This document shows positions 53,072-62,845 of a DNA stretch of 64,000 nucleotides, in pieces. The stretch's first letter is position 1. Each line of letters begins with the position of its first letter. The translations under genes and the position numbers were made by a program. The DNA comes from Aromatoleum toluolicum (GTDB lineage: Bacteria; Pseudomonadota; Gammaproteobacteria; Burkholderiales; Rhodocyclaceae). Where the stretch lies: assembly GCF_012911005.2 (NCBI RefSeq), contig NZ_WTVS01000025.1, positions 1-64,000 of the forward strand, written 5' to 3'. Below the pieces are notes generated by a model that searched no databases, was not told where the DNA came from, and worked only from the letters and a program-made list of their open reading frames with translations.

Positions 53072-55030
53072 TCAGCCCGTCTCGCCTGCGCTTCCGGCCG
53101 GACTCCATTCGAAGCTGCCGCTGCTGCCGGCGAACAGCGGACGACTCCCACCCGGCGCTGCGCGCAGGAACGTCCTCAACTCGCCTGGGGCGAGGCCTTG
53201 CGGCGGCTTCGCATCGGCGTTCAGATGCCGCGCACGCACGATCAGTTCGCCCGCGATGTCGGCGATGCGACAGTTGATCGATTCGGCCGCCGCCTGCCGT
53301 GCCGCTTCGACTCCGGCGATCGCCGCAAGCAGCTTCTCGCGATGCGCTGCGCGCGCCTTGCCCTGCTCCGACAACTGGGCCATGGCCTTGAGCACCGGCG
53401 TGACATTTTCGCGCAGCTTGTGGAAGGCGGCCTGCTGCTCCGCGTTCAATGCGATCTCCTGGCGTTGCACCCTGGCGGCAACGGTCAGGTAGTTGGCCAC
53501 CCCGGGGCGCATGCGCAGGGTGTCCATGATCTGTCTGGCCTGCTCGTCGGCCGCCTGCAGCTCGTCGAGCTGCGCGCGCGCAGCCTTGATCAGCCCGCCC
53601 TGCGCGTCTTCGGGCGGCAGCAGGACGGACACGACGGTCTCGGTCGGTCCGTGCGGACGCACCTGCGCGACGGCGATCCTGCGCCCGGCCAGCACCGACG
53701 CCTCTGCGAGCGCGATCTCCAGTTCGTCGGCGAGGATGTCGCAGCCGACGGCCCGTTCCCGCACCACGACACGGCGACCGACGATCAGGCTGTTCTCGGC
53801 GTACTGAAGCGTCACTTCCCCATCCGGCGCAAGGATCGTCGCCCCGCTGACGCGCCCCTCCACCGCGACCTGCCCGCCGGGATTCACTATTACACCGCCG
53901 CTCAGGTTCCTCTTCAGCACGACCGCGCCACCGCGCGACACGATCTTGCCGAACACGTCCGCGAAGGTTGTCACGTTGAGCCCTTCGACCACGCGGCCTT
54001 CCTGGATCTCGCCGTGCTCCTCGTAATCGTCGCCCATCAGGACGAGGTCGCCGGTCGTCCGCAGGCTCACGCCGGCACGGTTGACGATCTTGTCCGTGAC
54101 CGAGACCTTGCTCGACGCCTCGTCGATATCGAGGAAACCGTCGATGGTCGCGACCATGAACTCGCCGTCGGGACCGCTCTCGACACGGGTACCGGCCCCG
54201 GCGAGGGCGGCAAAGTCGATATCCTTCGGCAGCGCTGGGGCCACCGCCCGGCCGTCGAGTTCGCGGCCCGGTTCGCCGAGCGCCAGCGGCAGTTTACGCA
54301 GCAGCTTCTCGCCCGCGCGGATCTGCGGAAAGCGGTTGCGGAAGCGGGCGAGATTGACGCGTCCGTCCGGGAGCATCCCGGGCGCGTCGTCGCGGTGCAA
54401 GCCCGCCGAGAGCTCCTCGACGCCCGCATCGCGGCCGGCACCCGGCGGCACGGCGCGGGCGATCACGACCCTGCCCGTGCGTTCGCTATCGATGGCCTCA
54501 CGCACGGCGGATTCGTCGATGCCGCAACGCAGGCCCTTCAGCCACATCTGGGCAATGAATTCGTCGAAATCGAGACGGGTCTTCTGCGTGACCGTCTCGA
54601 ACTCCGGGCCATCCGCCGATCCACCCGCGGCCGTGCGCGGGACCGTGCAGTCGATGCTCACCAGCTCGAACAGGTACTCGGCGCGGGCGCCCGAGATCTT
54701 CAGGCCGCGATAAAGGGGGATGCGCACCGGCAGGATGTGGGTCATGCCGGCAGCGAAGCGCACGCGCGGCTGCCGCCCGGCGGCCGTACATGCACGGGCT
54801 TCGTCGGCTGCTCGCCCCGCCTCGCAATCGAATGCCAGGCGCACGAAGGCGGAGTAGTCGAGCTCGCGGAAACAGATGCCGCGAATGAACGCCTGCTCCA
54901 CCCACGCGCGGAATTCCGCCGACCCGTCCAGCCGCGACAGGTCCACCCACAGCCCCTCGTCGTCACGGACGATGAAGTCCGGCAACGGCTCGTCCCCTTC
55001 CCGCCGAGATTCGGCCACTACGGCGACCAT
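53072..55030 (-). CDS. FapA-family (DUF342) protein
   Basis: A 652-residue protein with the FapA/DUF342 right-handed beta-helix core (residues about 290-470: GFLDIDEASSKVSVTDK, GDLVLMGDDYEEHGEI, GGVIVNPGGQVAVEGRVSGATI). The N-terminal 250 residues are of FapA-associated type. A C-terminal coiled coil spans about 480-590. FapA proteins in vibrios link a polar kinase to flagellum assembly, but many DUF342 proteins occur without that context. No flagellar gene is nearby. GGGAGG precedes the ATG. Convergent with livM. Confidence 0.82.
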   Translation of the reverse strand: MVAVVAESRREGDEPLPDFIVRDDEGLWVDLSRLDGSAEFRAWVEQAFIRGICFRELDYSAFVRLAFDCEAGRAADEARACTAAGRQPRVRFAAGMTHILPVRIPLYRGLKISGARAEYLFELVSIDCTVPRTAAGGSADGPEFETVTQKTRLDFDEFIAQMWLKGLRCGIDESAVREAIDSERTGRVVIARAVPPGAGRDAGVEELSAGLHRDDAPGMLPDGRVNLARFRNRFPQIRAGEKLLRKLPLALGEPGRELDGRAVAPALPKDIDFAALAGAGTRVESGPDGEFMVATIDGFLDIDEASSKVSVTDKIVNRAGVSLRTTGDLVLMGDDYEEHGEIQEGRVVEGLNVTTFADVFGKIVSRGGAVVLKRNLSGGVIVNPGGQVAVEGRVSGATILAPDGEVTLQYAENSLIVGRRVVVRERAVGCDILADELEIALAEASVLAGRRIAVAQVRPHGPTETVVSVLLPPEDAQGGLIKAARAQLDELQAADEQARQIMDTLRMRPGVANYLTVAARVQRQEIALNAEQQAAFHKLRENVTPVLKAMAQLSEQGKARAAHREKLLAAIAGVEAARQAAAESINCRIADIAGELIVRARHLNADAKPPQGLAPGELRTFLRAAPGGSRPLFAGSSGSFEWSPAGSAGETG

Positions 55031-55166
55031 CCCGCCTCCCTGTATGAAACATTTGTTTTCATCTTACCCGTCCGCGCACGGCATGGGCGTTCCGCGTTCA
55101 GGCGCATTGGTCGCAGCCGCCACGACTGCGGTAAGCTTGCGCGCGACCAACCGCGCCACCCCGCCC

Positions 55167-56126
55167 ATGCCCTCCGAGTTCGACCTCATCCGCCGCCATT
55201 TCACCCGCCCCGCGCACCACACGACGCTGTCGGTCGGCGACGATGCGGCATTGCTCACGCCGCGGGCGGGCATGCAGCTCGCCGTATCGACCGACATGCT
55301 CGTCGCCGGCACCCATTTCTTCGCCGACGCCGACCCCGAGGCGCTCGGCTGGAAGACCCTCGCGGTAAACGTCTCCGATCTCGCGGCGATGGGCGCCGAA
55401 CCGCGCTGGGCCGTGCTCGCGCTGTCGCTGCCGGCAGCCGACGACGCGTGGATCGCGGCCTTCGCGCGCGGCTTCTTCGCCTGTGCCGACGCGTTTGGCG
55501 TCGATCTTGCGGGCGGCGACACCACGCGCGGCCCCTTGAACCTGTGCGTGACGGTCTTCGGCGAAGTCCCGGCCGGGGCCGCCATCACGCGCGGCGGCGC
55601 GCGCACCGGCGACGACCTGTGGATCACCGGCACGCCCGGTCACGCGGCCCTCGGTCTCGCGCACCTGCGCGGCGAGGTCGCGCTCGGCGCGGAGGCTGCG
55701 CGCGCATGCCTTGCCGCCCTGCACCGCCCGCAGCCGCGCGTCGCGTTCGGGCAGGCCCTGCGCGGCATCGCCAGCGCGATGCTCGACGTCTCCGACGGGC
55801 TGCTCGGCGACCTCGGCCACATCCTCGAATGTTCCGGCTGCGGCGCGCGCATCGACGTCGGCGCACTGCCCCTCGCCGCCCTGCACGCCTGCGGAGCCGA
55901 CGCGGCCCTCGCACGGCGCTGCCTGCTGTCGGGCGGCGACGACTACGAACTCCTGTTCGCCGCGCCGCCCGCGCAGCGCGAACGCCTCGCCGCGCTCGCA
56001 CACGCGCACGGGCTGCCGCTGTCGCGCATCGGCACGATCACCGGGAGCGCCGGCCAACTCGTGCTGCGCGAGACCGACGGCCGCGAGCACGCATCGGCTC
56101 ACGCCGGCTACGACCATTTCGCCTGA
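55167..56126 (+). CDS. thiL: Thiamine-monophosphate kinase
   Basis: A 319-residue enzyme phosphorylating thiamine phosphate to thiamine diphosphate. The N-terminus EFDLIRRHF is the family's. The metal/ATP-binding Asp motifs are SVGDDAALL, STDMLVAGTHF, NVSDLAAMGAEP and GGDTTRG, with LDVSDGLLGDLGHI and LSGGDDYELLF in the second half. No clear ribosome binding site, but homology starts right at this ATG. Confidence 0.95.
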   Translation: MPSEFDLIRRHFTRPAHHTTLSVGDDAALLTPRAGMQLAVSTDMLVAGTHFFADADPEALGWKTLAVNVSDLAAMGAEPRWAVLALSLPAADDAWIAAFARGFFACADAFGVDLAGGDTTRGPLNLCVTVFGEVPAGAAITRGGARTGDDLWITGTPGHAALGLAHLRGEVALGAEAARACLAALHRPQPRVAFGQALRGIASAMLDVSDGLLGDLGHILECSGCGARIDVGALPLAALHACGADAALARRCLLSGGDDYELLFAAPPAQRERLAALAHAHGLPLSRIGTITGSAGQLVLRETDGREHASAHAGYDHFA

Positions 56127-56146
56127 CCCACGCACCGAAGCCCCCC

Positions 56147-56626
56147 ATGCGCCCCACCGTCCGCCTGCTCCTGAGCCACCCCGCGCACTTCATCTCGCTC
56201 GGATTCGGCTCCGGCCTGTCCCCGCGCGCGCCGGGCACCGCCGGCACCCTCGCCGCCTGGCTGCTCTACCCGCTGCTGCGCGCACCGATCTCCGAATTCG
56301 TGTTCCTCGCCCTGCTCGCGAGCTTCTTCGTCGCCGGCATCATCGCGGCCGACCGCACCGGCCGCGCCCTCGGCGCATCGGACCACGGCGCGATCGTGTG
56401 GGACGAGATCGTCGCGTTCTGGCTCGTGCTGTTCTTCGCCCCGCCCGGACTGGCGTGGCAGGCGGCCGCCTTCGTGCTGTTCCGCTTCTTCGACATCGTC
56501 AAGCCGCAGCCCATCCGCTGGGCCGACAGCCATGTCGGCGGCGGCTTCGGCGTGATGCTCGACGACCTGATCGCAGCCGGCTACGCGATCCTCGCGCTCG
56601 CCATGCTGAAGCACTTCCTGGGGTGA
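56147..56626 (+). CDS. pgpA: Phosphatidylglycerophosphatase A
   Basis: A 159-residue inner-membrane enzyme making phosphatidylglycerol from its phosphate. The signature GLSPRAPGTAGTLAAW, DEIVAFW and the C-terminal DIVKPQPIRWAD and GVMLDDLIAAGYA with the key acidic residues are intact. Three to four membrane helices. Gap of 20 bp to thiL. Confidence 0.95.
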   Translation: MRPTVRLLLSHPAHFISLGFGSGLSPRAPGTAGTLAAWLLYPLLRAPISEFVFLALLASFFVAGIIAADRTGRALGASDHGAIVWDEIVAFWLVLFFAPPGLAWQAAAFVLFRFFDIVKPQPIRWADSHVGGGFGVMLDDLIAAGYAILALAMLKHFLG

Positions 56627-56630
56627 GCCG

Positions 56631-57110
56631 ATGATCGACGAAGAACTGCACGCCCTGTCGCGCCGGGTCGGCGACTGGCTCGCCGCGCGCGGCGCGACGC
56701 TTGCCTGCGCGGAATCCTGCACCGGCGGCTGGGTCGCGCAGACCGTGACCGCCACCGCCGGCAGTTCCGGCTGGTTCGACCGCGGTTTCGTGACCTATTC
56801 CAACGAGGCCAAGCAGGAACTCCTCGGCGTCGCGGCCGCGACGCTCGCCCGTCACGGCGCCGTCAGCGAGGAGACGGTGCGCGAAATGGTCGCCGGCACC
56901 CTCGCGCACAGCCGCGCACGCTATGCCCTCGCAGTGTCCGGCGTCGCCGGCCCGGGCGGCGGCACCGCCGCCAAGCCGGTCGGGATGGTGTGCCTCGCGT
57001 GGGGCGAGCGCGGCGGCGAGGTCCGCAGCGAGACCGTCCGCTTCGCCGGCGATCGCACCGGAATCCGCCGCCAGGCGGTCATCCGCGCGCTCGCCGAGTT
57101 GATGACATAA
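56631..57110 (+). CDS. pncC: Nicotinamide-nucleotide amidohydrolase PncC (CinA C-terminal domain type)
   Basis: A 159-residue CinA-C domain protein that deamidates nicotinamide mononucleotide in the pyridine nucleotide cycle. Catalytic Ser in AESCTGGWVA, then GFVTYSNEAKQELLGV and SGVAGPGGGTAAKPVG. It is the stand-alone form, without the N-terminal CinA domain, encoded 4 bp after pgpA and just before recA. Confidence 0.93.
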   Translation: MIDEELHALSRRVGDWLAARGATLACAESCTGGWVAQTVTATAGSSGWFDRGFVTYSNEAKQELLGVAAATLARHGAVSEETVREMVAGTLAHSRARYALAVSGVAGPGGGTAAKPVGMVCLAWGERGGEVRSETVRFAGDRTGIRRQAVIRALAELMT

Positions 57111-57195
57111 TCATATTTAGATCGTCATGCGGGCGACCTGCAACACACCAGCAATCTCTGTGCCATAATTCCCCAACGTTTTGAAAGGACAGGAC

Positions 57196-58230
<1,035 letters not shown>

Positions 58231-58247
58231 CGCCCCTTCCCGGGATC

Positions 58248-58697
58248 ATGCCGGAGACGAGCCTGCGGGAACGCGCATTGCGGCACCTCGCGCGTCGCGA
58301 GCACTCGCGCGCCGAGCTGGCCCGCAAGCTCGGCCCGCACGGCTCCGCCGAGGAGATCGACGACGTGCTCGACCGCATCACCGAACTCGGCCTGCTCAGC
58401 GACCACCGCTTCGCCGAAGCCTGGGTGCGCAGCAAGGCCGCCCGCTTCGGCACCGCACGCCTGCGGCGTGAGCTCGCCCAGCGCGGCGTCGGGCGCGACA
58501 CGATAGACGCCGCGCTCGATGCCGAAACCGTCGAGGATGACGTCGAGCGCGCGCGCGCCGTATGGCGCGGCAAGTTCGGCGCCGCGCCGGCCGACGCGCG
58601 CGAGTGGGCGCGCCAGGCGAGATTCCTACAAGGCCGCGGCTTTGGCACCGACGTGATCCGCAAGATATTGAAAGAGAACCCCGATGAGTCTGCTTAA
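58248..58697 (+). CDS. recX: RecA regulator RecX
   Basis: A 149-residue three-helix-repeat protein that caps and limits RecA filaments. Landmarks are [53 protein letters not shown] and [18 protein letters not shown]. Follows recA by 17 bp and overlaps lptB by 14 bp. Confidence 0.93.
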   Translation: MPETSLRERALRHLARREHSRAELARKLGPHGSAEEIDDVLDRITELGLLSDHRFAEAWVRSKAARFGTARLRRELAQRGVGRDTIDAALDAETVEDDVERARAVWRGKFGAAPADAREWARQARFLQGRGFGTDVIRKILKENPDESA

Positions 58698-59406
58698 GGT
58701 CGCCGGACTGCAGAAGCGCTACAAGGCACGAACCGTCGTGCACGATGTCGGCTTCGAAGTCGGCAGCGGCGAAGTGGTCGGACTGCTGGGCCCGAATGGC
58801 GCCGGCAAGACCACCTGCTTCTACATGATCGTCGGCCTCGTGCGCGCCGACGGCGGCGACATCCGCCTCGACGACGCCGAGCTCACGCACCTGCCGGTGC
58901 ATGCGCGCGCACGCCTCGGCCTGTCCTATCTGCCGCAGGAAATGAGCGTGTTCCGCAAGCTCACCGTCGCCGAGAACATCCGCGCGGTGCTGGAGCTGCA
59001 GGGCCTGAACAGCGAGCGCGTCGACGCGCGCCTCGAGGAACTGCTCGAGGAACTGGGCATCGCCCACCTGCGCGACAACACTGCCGTGTCGCTGTCCGGC
59101 GGCGAGCGGCGCCGCTGCGAGATCGCCCGCGCGCTGGCGACCGACCCGCGCCTGATCCTGCTCGACGAGCCCTTCGCCGGTGTCGACCCGATCGCGGTGC
59201 TCGACATCCAGAAGATCATCCGCTTCCTGCGCGACCGCGGCATCGGCGTGCTGATCACCGACCACAACGTGCGCGAGACGCTCGGCATCTGCAACCGCGC
59301 CTACATCATCAGCGAAGGCCGCGTGCTCGCGAGTGGCCGGCCCGACGAGATCGTCGCCAACGAACAGGTTCGCCGCGTCTATCTCGGCGAGCATTTCCGC
59401 CTCTGA
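58684..59406 (+). CDS. lptB: LPS export ABC transporter ATPase LptB
   Basis: A 240-residue cytoplasmic ATPase powering LptFG-driven LPS extraction. Walker [13 protein letters not shown]-loop [13 protein letters not shown], signature LSGGERRR, Walker [14 protein letters not shown], switch His in [10 protein letters not shown]. Placement ahead of rpoN is conserved in proteobacteria; lptA and lptC are expected nearby in many genomes but are not in this stretch. Confidence 0.95.
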   Translation: MSLLKVAGLQKRYKARTVVHDVGFEVGSGEVVGLLGPNGAGKTTCFYMIVGLVRADGGDIRLDDAELTHLPVHARARLGLSYLPQEMSVFRKLTVAENIRAVLELQGLNSERVDARLEELLEELGIAHLRDNTAVSLSGGERRRCEIARALATDPRLILLDEPFAGVDPIAVLDIQKIIRFLRDRGIGVLITDHNVRETLGICNRAYIISEGRVLASGRPDEIVANEQVRRVYLGEHFRL

Positions 59407-59424
59407 TCCAGCCAGCGTAGTCCC

Positions 59425-60870
59425 ATGAAACCGTCACTCCAGCTCAAGATCTCCCAGCACCTCACGCTGACGCCGCAGCTGCAGCAATCGATCAAGCTGC
59501 TGCAGCTGTCCACGCTGGAGCTGAACCAGGAGCTGGAACGCTTCCTCCTCGAGAACCCCATGCTCGAGCGCGAGGACGGCGACGGCAGCGACTTTGCGCC
59601 GGGCTCTGCACCGGCGGCGGGCGAAGCGACCGAACCCGGCAACCAGACCGACACCCCCGCATCGAGCGAGGAGTCGCATGGCGAGGCCGAGCCGGCGAGC
59701 TTCGACGAGGCCGGCGAGTGGTCGAGCGCGGGCAGCGGCTCGTCGAACCGCGACGATGACGACGACACCGACTTCCAGGAACTGCAGGCTGCCGGCACCA
59801 GCCTGCGCGACCACCTCGACCAGCAGGTGAGCCTGTCGCCGCTGTCCGATCGCGACCGCGCGCTGGTGCGCTTCATCATCGAGGCGCTCGACGAGGACGG
59901 CTACCTCAACCAGTCGCTCGATGAACTGCTGCCGCTGCTGCCGCCGGAACTCGAGTACGACCTCGACGACCTCTCGATCGCGCTGCACCACGTGCAGAAC
60001 CTCGATCCGGCCGGCATCGGCGCACGCACGCCGCAGGAATGCCTGAGCCTGCAGCTCCGGGCGATGCCGCCCTGCCCGACGCGCGACCTCGCGCTGAAGA
60101 TCGTCGACGAGCACCTCGACCTGCTCGCCGAGCGCAACTTCCTGCGCATCAAGCGCGCCACCGGCTGCGACGACGACGCGTTGCGCGCCGCGCACGCACT
60201 GATCTGCCGCCTCGACCCGCATCCGGGTTCGCAGCACTCGGTGCAGGAGACGCGCTACATCCTGCCCGACGTGGTCGTGCGCAAGGTGCGCAACCGCTGG
60301 ACAGTCACGCTCAACCCCGAGGCGATGCCGAAGCTGCGCATCAATTCCCTGTACGCCAGCATCCTGCAGCAGAACCGGGGAACGGGCGGCGCGCTCACCA
60401 GCCAGCTGCAGGAAGCGCGCTGGCTGATCAAGAACGTGCAGCAGCGTTTCGACACCATCCTGCGGGTTTCCCAGGCGATCGTTGACCAGCAGCGACAGTT
60501 CTTCGATTATGGCGATGTGGCGATGCGACCTCTGACGTTGAGGGAGATCGCAGACCAGCTCGAGCTGCACGAGTCGACGGTCTCGCGAGTCACGACGCAG
60601 AAATTCATGGCCACACCGCGCGGCGTGTTTGAGCTGAAGTACTTTTTCGGCAGCCACGTTGCCACCGACACCGGTGGGGCGGCATCTTCCACGGCGATTC
60701 GAGCGCTGATTCGCCAGCTGGTGGAGGCCGAAGACAGGAAGAAGCCCCTGTCCGACGCGAAAATTGCCGAATTGTTGGGCCAGCAGGGTATCGTGGTGGC
60801 ACGCAGGACGATCGCGAAGTACCGCGAGTCACTCAATATCCCGCCGGTCAGCCTGCGCAAAGCGATCTGA
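59425..60870 (+). CDS. rpoN: RNA polymerase sigma-54 factor RpoN
   Basis: A 481-residue sigma-54. Gln/Leu-rich region I (LTLTPQLQQSIKLLQLS), acidic Ser/Glu-rich region II (residues 50-120), core-binding domain, the helix-turn-helix (LTLREIADQLELHESTVSRVT) and the RpoN box ARRTIAKYRESLNIP at the C-terminus are complete. The gene leads the rpoN-hpf-ptsN-hprK set tying nitrogen and phosphotransferase control. Confidence 0.97.
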   Translation: MKPSLQLKISQHLTLTPQLQQSIKLLQLSTLELNQELERFLLENPMLEREDGDGSDFAPGSAPAAGEATEPGNQTDTPASSEESHGEAEPASFDEAGEWSSAGSGSSNRDDDDDTDFQELQAAGTSLRDHLDQQVSLSPLSDRDRALVRFIIEALDEDGYLNQSLDELLPLLPPELEYDLDDLSIALHHVQNLDPAGIGARTPQECLSLQLRAMPPCPTRDLALKIVDEHLDLLAERNFLRIKRATGCDDDALRAAHALICRLDPHPGSQHSVQETRYILPDVVVRKVRNRWTVTLNPEAMPKLRINSLYASILQQNRGTGGALTSQLQEARWLIKNVQQRFDTILRVSQAIVDQQRQFFDYGDVAMRPLTLREIADQLELHESTVSRVTTQKFMATPRGVFELKYFFGSHVATDTGGAASSTAIRALIRQLVEAEDRKKPLSDAKIAELLGQQGIVVARRTIAKYRESLNIPPVSLRKAI

Positions 60871-60899
60871 AAGACGATCTGACAATACGAGGAAACATC

Positions 60900-61226
60900 A
60901 TGAATCTCACCATCACCGGACATCACGTCGAAGTCACCCCCGCGATCCGCGAGTACGTCAACACCAAACTCGATCGCGTCATCCGCCACTTCGACAACGT
61001 GACCAGCGTCAGCGTGATTCTGTCGGTGGAGAAGCTGCGGCAGAAAGCGGAAGTCACGCTGCACGTGCGCGGCAAGGACATCTATGTCGAGAGCGAGGAC
61101 GGCGACATGTACGCCGCGATCGACAGCATGACGGACAAGCTCGACCGCCAGGTCCTCAAGTACAAGGGCAAGAACCACGACCACGGCCACGACACGCTGA
61201 AGCACCAGCAGCCGACCGAGCTGTGA
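60900..61226 (+). CDS. hpf: Ribosome hibernation promoting factor (short form)
   Basis: A 108-residue S30AE-domain protein that binds the ribosomal decoding region in stationary phase. NLTITGHHVEVTPAIREYV at the start and EDGDMYAAIDSMTDKLDRQVLKYK at the end are typical. It lacks the long form's dimerisation domain; the tail is His-rich (KNHDHGHDTLKHQQ). Follows rpoN by 29 bp; GAGGAAAC precedes the ATG. Confidence 0.95.
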   Translation: MNLTITGHHVEVTPAIREYVNTKLDRVIRHFDNVTSVSVILSVEKLRQKAEVTLHVRGKDIYVESEDGDMYAAIDSMTDKLDRQVLKYKGKNHDHGHDTLKHQQPTEL

Positions 61227-61362
61227 TTCTTTAATTCGCGCCGGGGGTCCGGGGTGTGTTTATAATTCGCGCGTTTTCAACCCGCGCCTGCCGCACACTC
61301 CGAGCCTCCTCCCGCATCCAACCGGCAGCGGCACGGCCCGTGTCGTGCAGGTGGTGATTCGC

Positions 61363-61848
61363 ATGAGCCTCATCGCCGAACTCCTGCCCCCCTCGAACGT
61401 GGTCATCGATCTGGACGCCAGCAGCAAGAAGCGCGTCTTCGAACAAGCCGGACTGCTGTTCGAAAACAACCAGAGCATCGCCCGCAGCGTCGTCTTCGAC
61501 AGCCTTTTTTCGCGCGAGCGCCTCGGCTCGACCGGGCTGGGCCAGGGCATCGCGATTCCGCACGGCCGCATCAAGGGCCTGAAGGAAGCCGCCGGCGCCT
61601 TCCTGCGCCTGTCCGCCCCGGTGCAGTTCGACGCGCCCGACGGCCGCCCCGTCACGATGCTGTTCGTGCTGCTGGTGCCCGAACAGGCCAACGAAACCCA
61701 CCTGCAACTGCTGTCCGAGCTCGCGCAGATGTTCAGCGACCGCGACTTCCGCGACCAGCTGCAGAACGCGCCCGACGCCGCGGCAATCCATTCGCTGTTC
61801 GCCTCCTGGGGCCCGCATGCGGCAGACCAGCGTCGCGCGGCTGTATGA
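61363..61848 (+). CDS. ptsN: PTS IIA-like nitrogen-regulatory protein PtsN
   Basis: A 161-residue EIIA-Ntr. The phosphorylated His lies in GQGIAIPHGRI. The chosen ATG follows AGGTGG and gives the normal N-terminus (MSLIAELLPPSNVVIDLDA). The 136-bp gap after hpf contains a TATAAT at 61261 without a good -35 box, possibly a separate weak promoter. It overlaps hprK by 32 bp. Confidence 0.95.
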   Translation: MSLIAELLPPSNVVIDLDASSKKRVFEQAGLLFENNQSIARSVVFDSLFSRERLGSTGLGQGIAIPHGRIKGLKEAAGAFLRLSAPVQFDAPDGRPVTMLFVLLVPEQANETHLQLLSELAQMFSDRDFRDQLQNAPDAAAIHSLFASWGPHAADQRRAAV

Positions 61849-62758
61849 CCTGCACCGCGAGCAGCTGGAGCTGACGCACGTCAGCGGCCGGCTCGACCGA
61901 GTCATCTCCGTCAACGAAGAACGCATCTGGCCGGCCGACCTCGTCGGTCACCTCAACCTGATCCATCCGACGCGCATCCAGATCCTGGGCGCAGCAGAAC
62001 TCTCGTGGGCCCAGCGCCACGCGCGCGAGAAGGTCGCCCACCACCTCACCGAGATCATCAGCGCGCGCCCCCCGGCCATCATTGTCGCCGACGGCTGCAA
62101 CATCCCGGACATCCTGCGCGGCATCTGCGAGTACGCCGACGTCGCCCTGATCACGACGCCGCAGCCTTCCGCGAGCGTGATCGACCAGCTGCGCCTTTAC
62201 ATGTCGCGCGAACTGGCCGAGAAGATCTCACTGCACGGCGTGTTCATGGACGTGCTGGGCATCGGCGTGTTCATCACCGGCAGCTCCGGCGCCGGCAAGT
62301 CCGAGCTCGCGCTGGAGCTCATCTCGCGCGGCCACGGCCTCGTCGCCGACGACATCGTCGAGTTCTCGCGCATCGCGCCGACGGTGCTCGAAGGGCGTTG
62401 CCCGGAGATGCTCAAGGACTTCATCGAGGTGCGAGGCCTGGGCATCCTCAACATCCGCACGATCTTCGGCGAGACCGCGTGCCGGCGGAAGATGCGCCTG
62501 CGCCTGATCGTGCATCTCGAACGCCGCCTGCCGGGCCAGTCCGACCCCTCGCGCCTGCCGGTGCAGCACGAGACGCAGGACATCCTCGGTGTACCCGTGA
62601 TCCGCACGACCCTGCCGGTCGCCGCCGGGCGCAACATCGCGGTGCTGCTCGAAGCGGCCGTGCGCTCGACGATCCTGCAGCTGCGCGGCATCGATTCGAC
62701 GCAGGAATTCATCGACCGCCAGCAGCGCCTGCTCGACGCCGACGGCGAAACCCTCTGA
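61817..62758 (+). CDS. hprK: HPr kinase/phosphorylase
   Basis: A 313-residue bifunctional enzyme acting on Ser of HPr. N-terminal domain, then P-loop GSSGAGKSELALELI, the Asp pair in LVADDIVEFSRI and the family signature EVRGLGILNIRTIFGE. In betaproteobacteria the protein belongs to an incomplete regulatory phosphotransferase system without sugar permeases. The start lies within the ptsN end, indicating coupling. Confidence 0.95.
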   Translation: MRQTSVARLYDLHREQLELTHVSGRLDRVISVNEERIWPADLVGHLNLIHPTRIQILGAAELSWAQRHAREKVAHHLTEIISARPPAIIVADGCNIPDILRGICEYADVALITTPQPSASVIDQLRLYMSRELAEKISLHGVFMDVLGIGVFITGSSGAGKSELALELISRGHGLVADDIVEFSRIAPTVLEGRCPEMLKDFIEVRGLGILNIRTIFGETACRRKMRLRLIVHLERRLPGQSDPSRLPVQHETQDILGVPVIRTTLPVAAGRNIAVLLEAAVRSTILQLRGIDSTQEFIDRQQRLLDADGETL

Positions 62759-62845
62759 TCGCCCGCCGCCGGCAGGGCTCTTGCCGCACTGCCGCATCGG
62801 CTGATACGCTCAGGGTCTTTGCGCCTCCCCGCGAAGGCTTCCCTG

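Noticed and set aside
53198-56626. A plus-strand open frame of about 1140 codons
   Set aside because: It is antisense to the FapA-family gene and out of frame with thiL and pgpA, whose motifs are clear. Composition is Arg/His-rich noise.
57111-57195. LexA box ahead of recA
   Set aside because: I looked for CTGT-N8-ACAG and close variants and found none; CTGTGCCATAATTCCC is not a match.
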